Below the pieces are notes generated by a model. That model was given only the letters and a program-made list of their open reading frames with translations. It searched no databases and was not told the DNA's origin. This document shows positions 34,490 to 44,400 of a DNA stretch of 64,000 bases, one piece after another (position 1 is the first letter of the stretch; every line of letters begins with the position of its first letter). Origin of the DNA: Dichetophora obliterata (Eukaryota; Arthropoda; Insecta; Diptera; Sciomyzidae); NCBI GenBank assembly GCA_963920525.1, contig OY986436.1:88537970-88601969 (forward strand), in the 5' to 3' direction. The translations under genes were made by a program, and so were the position numbers.

Positions 34490-34825
34490 CTCTGTGTACG
34501 CTGCAGAAATGTTGTGCTTATGCGCTCGTGCTAGTAGCAGCTGGATGCAGTTTGGCGGTGCCTGAGGGCACTTGACAGTACAGGGCGGTGCCTGTGTACG
34601 CTGCAGCAATAAAATGCTTATGCGCACTTTGTAGTAGCAGCTGGATGCAGTTTGGCAGTGCCTGAGTGCACTTGATGGTACAGGGCGGTGCCTGTGTACG
34701 CTGCAGCAATGTGATGCTTAGGCTCGTTGTAGTAGCAGCTGGATGCAGTTTGGCGGTGCCTGAGTGCACGTGATGGTACAGGGCGGTGCCTGTATACGCT
34801 GCAGCACAAGGTGGTGCTCAAACGA
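34490..34825. repeat. Minisatellite, units of about 98-100 bp, roughly 3.3 copies
   Basis: The unit AGCAGCTGGATGCAGTTTGG starts at 34536, 34636 and 34734; a partial unit precedes the first. Within each unit GGCGGTGCCTG recurs twice. It is GC-rich compared with the surrounding intron. Confidence 0.85.
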
Positions 34826-35299
34826 ACGACGTGGTTACAGGCTGGGTGCAATCGTCCTAGGCCCACGTGCTGGCACACTTGATCTGTCGTATCTTTATAT
34901 CTTCCGGTTATTTTGCAGGTCCACACTCGTCCGAATTCCAAAACGAAAAGAAGGGCAGACAATCGGAAAAGACGCCATTAGACAATTTTCGTTTCTCAGG
35001 TTGAGCAACTTTTACATGTCTACGCGGGTATGTTCTTTTACTTAGTAATCGAGGCAGTGTTCGTGGTAGCCCGAATTTACACACGTAACAAAGTTATTTG
35101 AATTTTAGTGAAATTAATATAAAAAAAAGTAAAAAAAATAGTTATTACTACCATTTCTGATGCTTTTTTATTTTAAGTTACCACACCAGCCAATATTTTT
35201 ACAAAAAACTCGATTTTTAGAGGTTCGGTCAAACAACCATTCCAGCTCACGGATGGCTAATGCTAGAGTCGAAATATTTGGGGAATCATCATAATATAA

Positions 35300-36177
35300 C
35301 TTACTTACTTACTTAGTTGGCGCTACAACCGTATGTCGGTCTTGGCCTCATCTAAGAATTTGCGCCAGCCATTTCTGTCTTTCACTTGCTGGCGCCAGTT
35401 GGAAATTCCAAGCTTCGTCAGGTTGTCCTCTACTTGGTCTTTCCAACGAAGATGCGGTCGTCCTCTTCTGCGTTGACCGCCGCTGGGTACCGAATCGAAT
35501 GTTTTCTTCACTGGAGCATCGTCTTTCATGCGCTGAACATGACCAAGCCAGCGAAGCCGCTCGATTTTATTGCGCTTGACTATGTCGATGTCAGCGTACA
35601 GCTCATACAGTTCATTATTCCACCGTATTCGGTACTCGCCATTGACGCAGATTGGTCCGTAGATCTTACGAAGAATCTTTCTCTCGAATGCTCCTAAAGT
35701 CTTTTCATCTAAACTGCTCAGCGTCCAGGTTTGTGATGCGTAAAGTAGGACGGGCATGATGAGCGATTTATAGAGCGTGATTTTCGTTCGTCGAGAGAGG
35801 GCTCTGCTTCTCAATTGCCTACTGAGCCCAAAGTAACACCTGTTGGCAAGAGTTATTCTTCGTTTGATCTCAATGCTGATGTCGTTGGTTGAATTAATGC
35901 TGGATCCCAGATAAACGAAGTTCTTCACAACCTCGAAGGAGGTATTGTCAACGGTAACGTGGGTTCCAAGACGCTGGGACTGTTTGTTTGTTGACACTAA
36001 GTATTTCGTCTTATCTGCATTCACTGACAGACCCATTCGACTTGACTCTCTTTCTAATCTGGAAAATGCTGCACTGACTTCGCGCGTATTATGGCCAATG
36101 ATATCTATGTCATCAGCATACGCAAGCAGCATAACACTCTTGTAGAATATTGTGCCACTACGTCTCAGATCAGCAGC
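35300..36177 (-). mobile_element. 5'-truncated RTE-clade non-LTR retrotransposon
   Basis: 878 bp on the minus strand, flanked by the 11-bp duplication TCATAATATAA (35289-35299 and 36178-36188). The 3' end is a short TAAG repeat (CTTACTTACTTACTTA on the plus strand). It holds only the last part of the RT ORF, so reverse transcription stopped early. Confidence 0.9.
35323..36177 (-). pseudogene. RTE reverse transcriptase, C-terminal part
   Basis: The frame is open from the truncation point (DLRRSGTIFYKSV) through the catalytic box LLAYADDIDIIG to the stop at 35323. It includes GLSVNADKTKYLV, FVYLGSSINSTN, LYASQTWTLSS, RLRWLGHVQRM and the C-terminal GQRRRGRPHLRWKDQVE stretch typical of RTE elements. 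There are no internal stops, so the insertion is fairly young, but the 5' two thirds of the ORF are absent. Confidence 0.9.
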
Positions 36178-36689
36178 TCATAATATAAACCAAGGATTAT
36201 TTTGAGCATAAGTGCCGAACAACTTTTTTTTTTTCTATGGAGCGTGAGGCGCCTTACTATACATATGTTAATAAGGGTTGAAATCAGCTAACGCTTACAT
36301 TTACATTGACTTATAAGCTGTGGTGAACGTCAAATTTCACAGCAATATATATAGGCTGAGTTCCTAAATGCATTAATACAATTCATCAGTGTGTTTTGCG
36401 TCAAATATTAGGTGTGTTTCCGTACTCTACACTTTGTAAGATTTGTGTAACTTCTGGTAAGCTCGAACTGAGATAGTAAAAATTAAATTTGAGAATATTA
36501 GCAAAAGTACGGAAACAGCTTCTAGCAAGTTTCGAGCACAAAACAGCTGATTCTGACAGCAGACGAGTCAAACGTAAATAGCGCCAATTGAAATTGTCGT
36601 AATTTTGTTTGTGAAGTAAATTTTTTTAAGCTATAAAATCTTTTAAGCTATGTTTTAAGTTATAAAATTACTTTAAATAGTTTAGTTGA

Positions 36690-37475
36690 TTTTTGACCTC
36701 TTCTTTTATAATAAATGATATGAAATCCAATTTGTATGACAAAGACAACGTAAATATCGCGCTAAAATCGAACAACACAGTACAACAACTTTACAGTAAG
36801 ACCAAAACGAAAATTGACAAGATGGACAAATCCAACGTTGTTTACAAAATTTCTTCTAACGGTGACGGGTCCAACGTATGTGATCAAGTATATGTTGGGA
36901 CTACTAAAAATAAACTAAGGACAAGAATTGCTTCACATAAATCAGACCAAAAAACACGGAGACAATCGGAACAGAAAACAGCACTTTCGGCCCACTGTGC
37001 TGAACACAAACATTCATCGAACTTTGACAATGTACAAATTTTGGAGCAAGAGACAAACTACTGGAGACGATACACTTTGGAAATGCTCCACATCATTAAC
37101 GTTCCACAAAAAAAGAGACTCAACTACAAGACTGACACTGACAATTGCGCACATATATACAGAACGTACATAGAGAAATTCACTTGACAAGCTGACGAGA
37201 AAACATGTAGAAGTGGTTTTTAGTGCTAATTGTTTTTAACTTATTCCGTTTTTTAAAAAATTCTAAAATTGTGAATTAATGTTTAATGTTTTTTATGTTA
37301 AATGTAACTCGTTTATTTTAAAATTTTTTTGAAAAATTGTGAGTTTTTAAAATGTAGTTAGTGCATACAAATTGTTTGTTAATTATTGTTAAAAATTTGT
37401 TACAGTTCCTGATGATGCTAGCCGACGGCGAGCGAAATATTGAAAATAAAAATTTTAAAAAAATTTAAACAAAAC
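36690..37475 (+). mobile_element. Penelope-like element, 3' part with GIY-YIG endonuclease
   Basis: An open frame at 36693-37187 (164 residues) gives NIALKSNNTVQQLYSKTK, then VVYKISSNGDG, VCDQVYVGTTKNKLRTRIASH and LSAHCAEHKHSSNFDN. This is the GIY-YIG-type endonuclease domain that follows RT in Penelope-like elements (here Y-K-I ... Y-V-G). The RT itself is missing, so the copy is 5'-truncated. The 3' untranslated part ends with GATGATGCTAGCCGACGGCG and an A-rich stretch near 37475. Confidence 0.85.
37400..37460 (+). ncRNA. Hammerhead-ribozyme-like core in the Penelope-like 3' end
   Basis: The two conserved boxes are present in order: CTGATGA (37409-37415) and GAAA (37434-37437). Between them a stem can form from GCTAGCC (37417-37423) and GGCGAGC (37427-37433) around the loop GAC, with one A-G mismatch and one unpaired T after the first box. 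Penelope-like elements are known to carry hammerhead motifs in their terminal repeats. Stem III and the cleavage site are not clear by eye, so self-cleavage is not shown. Confidence 0.55.
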
Positions 37476-37577
37476 GTTTATTTTTCAACCAAAAGATTGG
37501 ACCTTAAGCCCGTAAAATATCATTTATTACTTTAAATAATTTATTTATAGTTAAAAATGGAAGGTCAAAAGAAACTA

Positions 37578-37980
37578 GGTCTGTTTTCGTACTCACACTG
37601 TGTGACTTGTGAGTCGCTATTTTCTGTTTCCGAACTTTTTGTGTAAGAAATGGGAGAAGAAGAACAAGCATAAAATCGCTCTCTCGAGCACAGAATGTGC
37701 ACAGAGCGTGCTAGAACTCAAGACTTCGAGTAAATTAAGAACAAGCATCAATAAGAAGAAGCATCAAGAAGAACAAGCAAATGTCAAATGTTTGTTTATG
37801 TTTTTCACAAATTGTGCTGCTAAAAATAAATTTACAAAGTGCAGTTTCTTTTGATCTTCGACTTCGAAATCTTTTTCAATAATTAATAAATTTACAAAGT
37901 GCAGTTTCTTTTGATCTTCGACTTCGAAAAGCTTCGAAAAGCGTCTCACAAGTCACACAGTGTGAGTACGGAAACAGACC
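37578..37980. mobile_element. TA-flanked MITE with long TIRs and an internal duplication
   Basis: The left end GGTCTGTTTTCGTACTCACA and the inverse right end GGTCTGTTTCCGTACTCACA extend together over about 35 bp (through CTGTGTGACTTGTGAG). TA lies outside both ends. Inside, a unit of about 43 bp (TAAATTTACAAAGTGCAG onward) is present twice, 59 bp apart (37827 and 37886). Confidence 0.75.
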
Positions 37981-38476
37981 TATTATGTTTTGCGTCACTA
38001 TATTATTTTTAAGAATATCAACAGAGTTGCGCAGTTTTCGTATTTGAAGCTAATGTGCAAATATAATTTCGTTAATCATTAAACACATTTGTGAACTAAG
38101 AGAGAAAAAATGTAGCACACTTTGAGATCTTGTATTGACGAGTTGAGACGCTAAAAGTTCAGTTCTTACGGAACAAAACGTTTTTTCAATCCGTTTCGTT
38201 CAGTTTCGATGAATTGACGTGTGTCATTTTTGCATTTATGCGGACATTTTCGTCTTCACTCGTTACGTAGCGACTTGTCTATTTTGGTTAGGCCTATTGC
38301 TGTGTAAGTGCGTGCTTTTGCTCTCAAACTTTTGTTTGCTTAAACCAAGTTATGCTTGGGCCTTTAGAATCATAATAATAGTAAACTAATTTACTAAATA
38401 GCTCTAGTATAATATAGTATTTTTAAATGAAATAAAAAAGAAACATTTCTTGAAAACCCAAATTTTTTATTGATAG

Positions 38477-39407
38477 GTCAATCCTAACTCAAACACTCAA
38501 CTATATTTTACGTACTCGGTTGAATGGAAGGAGTCTAAAGTTAGCTGGGCATCACGTTGGGACATTTATCTTGGCATGAACGATGTTCAGATACATTGGT
38601 TTAGCATTATTAACTCGCTCGTTGTTGTGTTCTTTCTGTCGGGTAAGTCAGTGACTACTGTATTATTTATCATTTATCGTCACTTTATTACTAATTTTAG
38701 TTTAAGAAGTTTTAAACTTACCAAATCTTGGCTTTGTAAACAAAAGCTGTGTATTATTAGGTTTAATGTAAACACCTTTTAAGTTTTGTTTGTTTAACCA
38801 AATTTAGTATAATTTTGTTTAAATGTAGATTCAAAATAAATTAGAGATAAAAGTAGACTTTTCATTATTTCAACTCAACTAAACTTAAAATAAAGCACAA
38901 ATAAACTTAGAACAAGTAATATTAATTTAGACATAATTGACACAATTTATTTTCAAGGAATTTTAACAATGATCATGATACGCACGCTACGACGTGATAT
39001 TGCAAGATATAATACCGACGATAATATTGAAGAATCTTTAGAGGAGACTGGTTGGAAACTAGTTCATGGCGATGTTTTTCGACCACCAAGAAACACTCGA
39101 CTTTTCTCAGCTGTCATTGGAAGTGGAATACAAATTTTTTTCATGGCCTTAATAACTATATGTATGCTTTGCTAAAAAATATTTTACGTATTTTGCAGTT
39201 AATATATTATTTTTCAGTTTTCGCTATGCTGGGTATGTTATCACCATCGTCTCGCGGTGCTCTTATGACATCTGGCATATTTATGTACGTTTTTATGGGC
39301 ACGATTGCTGGTTATTTTGCTGCGAGGTTATACAAAACAATGAAGGGTCGCGAGTGGAAAAAATCTGCTTATCTTACGGCCACCCTTTATCCTGGGATTG
39401 TCTTTGG
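38477..39407 (+). CDS. TM9SF4: TM9SF4, coding exons 5-7 (end of lumenal domain and first TM segments)
   Basis: The exons are 38477-38642, 38958-39161 and 39218-39407 with GT-AG borders and phases that continue exons 1-4. The protein reads [20 protein letters not shown], then [20 protein letters not shown] (first membrane span), [50 protein letters not shown] and [20 protein letters not shown]. These are the conserved nonaspanin signatures. About 411 of roughly 630-650 residues are encoded in the window. The donor GG|GTAAAT at 39408 opens an intron whose acceptor is not in the window. Confidence 0.93.
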
Positions 39408-39479
39408 GTAAATATTCAGTTGTTTTCCAACTTTTAGCCATGAGTAGAGAAGATTTAAATATGTTAGTGCATATTTCAC

Positions 39480-39640
39480 TAGTGTCTATAATCTCCATAA
39501 ATCATTTGCTCTAGATAAACTTTTTAAATTTACATCTAACTACGTTATTTCTTATAAACACATTTTGATGTGTGGAGACATTAACACAGATTTTTTTTTA
39601 ACGATTTATGCTCAAGTTCCTTTTTTAAACATAATAAGCT
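39480..39640 (+). mobile_element. Non-LTR endonuclease remnant
   Basis: The plus strand reads LDKLFKFTSNYVISYKHILM then CGDINTDFF and FLNIISSCGL. This fits the catalytic GDxN region of an AP-type endonuclease in a Jockey-like element. No further domain is recognisable up to 40400. Confidence 0.4.
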
Positions 39641-40400
39641 CATGTGGCTTACGTGGCTCATGGTCGTATAAATTGCTATTCAATGAAGCTGGAATTTTAC
39701 TGTGAAGGGATTGTCGCTATTTTTAACCAACTTCAAAAAGGAGGAGTTTCTCAAGTTCGTTTGTTTTTTCTTTTAATGTATGTTCATCGATAACTTCTAA
39801 AGCACATTCCCGATTGCTGTAATTTTAAGTCAACAGATAGAGACATTGAACACGGGGGTGCCCATCTAAAAAAGTGGGCGGAATTCGACAAAGGGGAGTG
39901 GAAATATTAGAAACACACTGTATCTCGAATAATATTGTCACTAGAGTAGTAACATTCGTTATAAGAATGGGTATAATTATTATCATATTCTCTAAAAAGG
40001 AAGAAATAAAAACTTTTTAACAAACAAAAAAAAAACCGACATAAAAATCACTACAAAGTAAAACATAATTTTAAATGAAAAGGAATTTTAAGGAAAAATC
40101 CTATTAATTTCTTGGTCAAATTTGATAATTTAATTATATATATTATTATATTGGAAATCGTATTATTTTAATTTTTTCTAATTTGTTTTATAATCATAAA
40201 TATATTCATTTCTTTGAAGTCGAAGCGTTAATTTTATAAAAGTCTGATTATATAGTGCCGACTTTAAAGCTTATATATTTATAAAAAAAATTAATATATA
40301 GTTTAATCCTCCTAAGATTGGAATTATAAAAGCCTATTTTATTTTAAAAAATTTTTTTTACACTTGCTATATTGCTTACTTTTTAGAATCCCAGTCACTT

Positions 40401-40633
40401 GCCAGATCTTTTTTCATTTCGAAGTCAATCTGTCAAAAACAGGGAAGCGTTAATTTAATGAAAAATTAGAAACAAAAAAGGTAGGATTTCAGTAGTGCGT
40501 GTTCAAAGATTGTTGCCAGATCTTTTTCATTTTGAAGTCAATCTGTCAAAAACAGGGAAGCGTTGCCATAATGAAAAATTAGAAACAAAAAAAGGTAGGA
40601 TTACAGTAGTGCGTGTTCAAAGATAAGATTACA
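40401..40633 (-). repeat. Two tandem copies of a putative Gypsy LTR unit
   Basis: Copy A starts at 40401 and copy B at 40511; the period is about 114 bp. Copy B (40511-40633) read on the minus strand begins TGTAATCTTATC and ends GATCTGGCAACA, so it has TG...CA ends. A third copy lies at 51762-51888 in the same orientation at the other end of the second Gypsy element. This supports an LTR identity. Confidence 0.55.
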
Positions 40634-40739
40634 GTTCGGCCAATCTGAACATATTGATTGACAGCAATCAATTTAAATATTTACATATATAATTCATTTG
40701 TATAATAAATAGGAAAATATAACTTCTTTATGATGATTG

Positions 40740-40912
40740 TTCTAAATCGATTCATGTGGCTTTTCATAAGTGGTGACCTCGGCATCGGATTGCTCTTTGT
40801 GTGGTAGCCATTTACGCAATTTTATTGCTTCAACTATCCCATTATATGGCAATTGTGTTATCCGAAAGTTTTCAATATCTTTGACCACATAACGATCATT
40901 ATTTAATACTTT
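40740..40912 (-). pseudogene. Gypsy integrase C-terminal end, separated from its core
   Basis: The minus strand reads KVLNNDRYVVKDIENFRITQ, LPYNGIVEAIKLRKWLPHKE and a stop near 40745. This is the usual end of Gypsy integrases. The segment joins exactly to YRGPYVVH at 47465 once the TIR element between them is removed. Confidence 0.8.
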
Positions 40913-40977
40913 ATGGAGGCTGTTCAGACTTGCCTCAAAAGAGGCGACTCACTGGCCTCATTTTGGCATAAACTAGC

Positions 40978-41288
40978 TGTCACCGCCAGCTAACAATCAG
41001 TCATCTAATAAATAGTCAGCGACATCTACACACCAGCATTGTACACAAACATAATTTAATAGCAGCCCTGACATTTACATACAACCACGAAAGAGAACAA
41101 AAAGAAACAAGCGACAAGTAAAATTCAAATTTAGAGACGCAACGATTTTAAAACTAGACAGACGTGACTTTCTTAGAGCACAATTTTGCTTTGTATAAAA
41201 CATTATAAAAATCACTTTTCACTAATATAATAAATAAAATCAATCAGTATTTTAATCTTAAATCTCGTTCTCTTTATTTGCCGTCACA
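40978..41288 (+). repeat. BEL 5' LTR
   Basis: 311 bp, TGTCACC...GTCACA. It contains a likely promoter near ATAAAACATTATAAA (about 41196) and AATAAA signals near 41230-41238. It differs from the 3' LTR by a T/C change near 41042 and two single-base indels or changes near 41187-41193. Confidence 0.9.
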
Positions 41289-41463
41289 TTGTTTTTAAAA
41301 TCGTCTCTAAAGTTTTATTTGCTTTTGCCAATTGTTTGCTGTTTGCAAAGCTAGACACCTGCGCTGACGTCGACGCAGCCTTGATTGATTTCTTTGAATT
41401 TTTAACATATACAGTGCGCCTGTTCACCACGAATTGTTCGTGAAGTTTCTTGACGTGACTGAA

Positions 41464-44400
41464 ATGGATACCAGGAGCAAGCGCAGAAATCGAAAAGATT
41501 CTGCTATGTCTGAGGATAGTGAGTCTGACGATTTGGATACGACTGCGGTTCCGGTGGAAAATGGACATGAAGCGAAAGATGATGAAATCAAAGTTCGGTC
41601 AAATTCACCACCGTCCATGCCAAACGACCAACTAAACACTATTCTGCAAGGAATTGCTCTGCTGCAAAAGTCTATGCACGACCTTCGACAAGATACATTT
41701 CGCGAGTTGGATGAAATTAGAGTGCAAGTAAATGCAGATGCAGCTGCAGACAACCAGGTCTCATTAAAGCCGCCGCAAAGCAACCAAGTGAAGAACAACT
41801 ACCGTGTGCTGGCAGATGAAGTGCAGTCGTCATATTCATCAGGAGCTGGTGCTCCGCCACCGCCGGCACATAGTTTACAGAAAGTCGCTCTGCCGCCACT
41901 GCAACAGCCGCAGCCGACGTCAAATGCTTCGAACGATTGCATGTTTCAGCAAAATGTTGCCATGCCGTCACAATCAGCTCATTCGACTTCAAATGTTTTT
42001 TCAAATGTTACACTTCAGCAACAAGTTCCTACGCCGCCGCAATGTTTGCGCCCAGCCTATGGTGCGCCAAGATTATCATACGTGGAGGACAGCTCCGCTA
42101 AATTGTTTCCATTGCCAGTCTTCAATGGGAATCCTGAAGAGTGGCCTTTATTTAATGCCGTGTTTATTGACTCCTCATATGAGTTTGGATACAACAACAA
42201 ACAAAATTTGATTCGCCTGCAGAAAGCTCTCAAAGGAGATGCAAAGGAATCGGTTTTGTCTATGCTGATATTTCCAGATAATGTTTCGCAGATAATGAGT
42301 GAGCTTGAGTTCAATTATGGACGCCCTGAACTGTTGATTCGAACTCAAATGGAAAAAATTCAACAATTTCCTCAAATATTCCTGGAGAATATTTTGCCTT
42401 TCGCCAGCAAGGTAAGAAATATTGTTGCATTTTTTAAATCAAGCAAACTTCATCAACATATAATGAATCCTATGTTACTTGAGCAACTTGTTGTTAAATT
42501 GCCTCATTCTAAGCAGTATGAATGGGCACAACATGCCGCGGTTATTGTGCCCTATCCAACAATCGAGTCATTTGCGAATTGGGTGAGTGATTTAGCCAAG
42601 GTAATCAGCCTCATGCCATGTAGTTCGATTTCGAATATTCGTTCAAACTCTCTACACACAGCGCAAGTCCGTCAAAATCAAGCGCCAACACAACAGCCAC
42701 GCAATACGCATGCAAATTGTCAAGGCCTACCTGGTGCAGTGCGCAGAGTTTTGTACAGCAATGAAAACCCAGTCGTCCCAACTGTAAATGACACGCGTTC
42801 CAGATGTATTCAGTGCGGCCAAAGTCATAAACTTTCTGAATGCGCTGACTTTAAGGCTCGCCAAGTTGATAATAAATGGGATTTTGTTAAGAAAAATTTG
42901 TTATGTTTTGCCTGCCTGTGCAAAGGAGATGGGTTGGGACAATGCCGTAAGAAAACTGTTTGTGGTATCGATGATTGCAAACGCATGCATCACAAACTTC
43001 TTCACAACAATTTAAAGTTGCCACCACAGGAGCAGCCACGTGAGCACGTCCTCAACTGTCGCTCAAATTATCAGTTTGGACAACTGTTTAAAATTCTACC
43101 CATCATGCTTTTTGGTCCTAAAGGCAGCATGTCTAGTTATGCCATGTTTGATGAGGGATCGTCACTGTCCCTTCTTGAAGAAGACGCTGCAGAGTCTCTT
43201 GGTTTGAAGGGACAATCACAACAGCTTACTCTGCAATGGTTTGGAGATAACGTATCAACACAACAATCCAAAAGGGTCGCCTTTAGTATAAAAGGAATCT
43301 ATGACAACGCTGCTGACTTTCATTTAAAAAATATAAGAACTGTCAAAGATCTGAATCTGCCAACCCAGTCGTTTGACAAAAATGTATATGGCCATTTATC
43401 TTCGCTCCCACTTGCTAATTACCACAATGTTAAGCCAGTATTAATGTTAGGGTTAGACAACTGCCACTTAGGGATCTTTAAAGGTGTAGTTGAAGCCAAG
43501 TCAAATGAACCAGTTGCTGCTTTTACAAAATTAGGTTGGGTGGCATTTGGGCCTGTGAATCAATGCGACACACAGCAGAGATTTTTTCACGCCCGCGAAA
43601 TACAAGCATTGTCAAAATTAAACAAAACTGTAGACGAATATTTAATGTTAGAGAACCTTGGGGTTAACAACAGCTCTGTTTTATTAGAATCTGACGAAGA
43701 TATTCGCGCCAGATATATTTTAGCCGAAACAACAAAATTCATTGATCAGCGATACGAGGTGGGTCTGCTATGGCGCAGGGATAATTTAGTGCTGCCATAC
43801 AATTTCGAAACAGCCAAGCAACGTTTAATAAATGTCGAGAGAAAAATGAGCAAAGATCCCGAATATGCTGAAAAATACAAAACAGAAATAAATAAATATA
43901 TAAACAAAGGCTATGCTAGACTTTTAACGCAAGATGAGGCTGCATCTAAAGGTCTACGCACGTGGAATTTGCCGCACTTCGGGGTAGTCAACCCAAACAA
44001 ACCGCAGAAATTAAGAATAGTGTTTGATGCCGCTGCTGCCACTGCGGGTGTATCTCTCAATTCTGAATTATTGAAGGGACCAGAGCACGCTCAATCACTT
44101 TTAGCCATTCTTTTTAAGTTTCGTCAGCGCAGAGTTGCAGTAGCTGGAGATATCCAAGAGATGTTCTCTCAAATTAAAATCAGAGCCGATGACCAAGATT
44201 CACAACGTTTTCTTTGGCGTAATGGAGACACCACGAAGCCAATACAGACATATTGTAAGACATCCATGATCTTCGGAGCAGCCTGCTCACCATGCTGTGC
44301 AGAGCATATCAAAAATATTAATGCAGCCAAATACAGCGAAGTCATGGAAAAGGGTGCAAATGCAGTGATACATAATACATACGTAGATGACATTGTTGTT

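Larger units (their letters stand above)
19151..38476 (+). other. TM9SF4 intron 4 (19.3 kb), filled with mobile DNA
   Basis: The donor TTG|GTAACT at 19151 joins the acceptor ATTGATAG at 38469-38476; the coding phase is 0 on both sides and the protein continues [13 protein letters not shown]. Other introns in the gene are 54-315 nt. Stretches not otherwise listed here (19151-20150, 22439-22900, 30897-31309, 31382-32261, 33241-34254, 34826-35299 and 36189-36689) have no convincing gene. Confidence 0.85.

Noticed and set aside
34518..34962. Minus-strand ORFs of 83 and 114 codons in the minisatellite
   Set aside because: The openness follows from the repeat unit; the peptide repeats the unit and has no start, splice or domain evidence.
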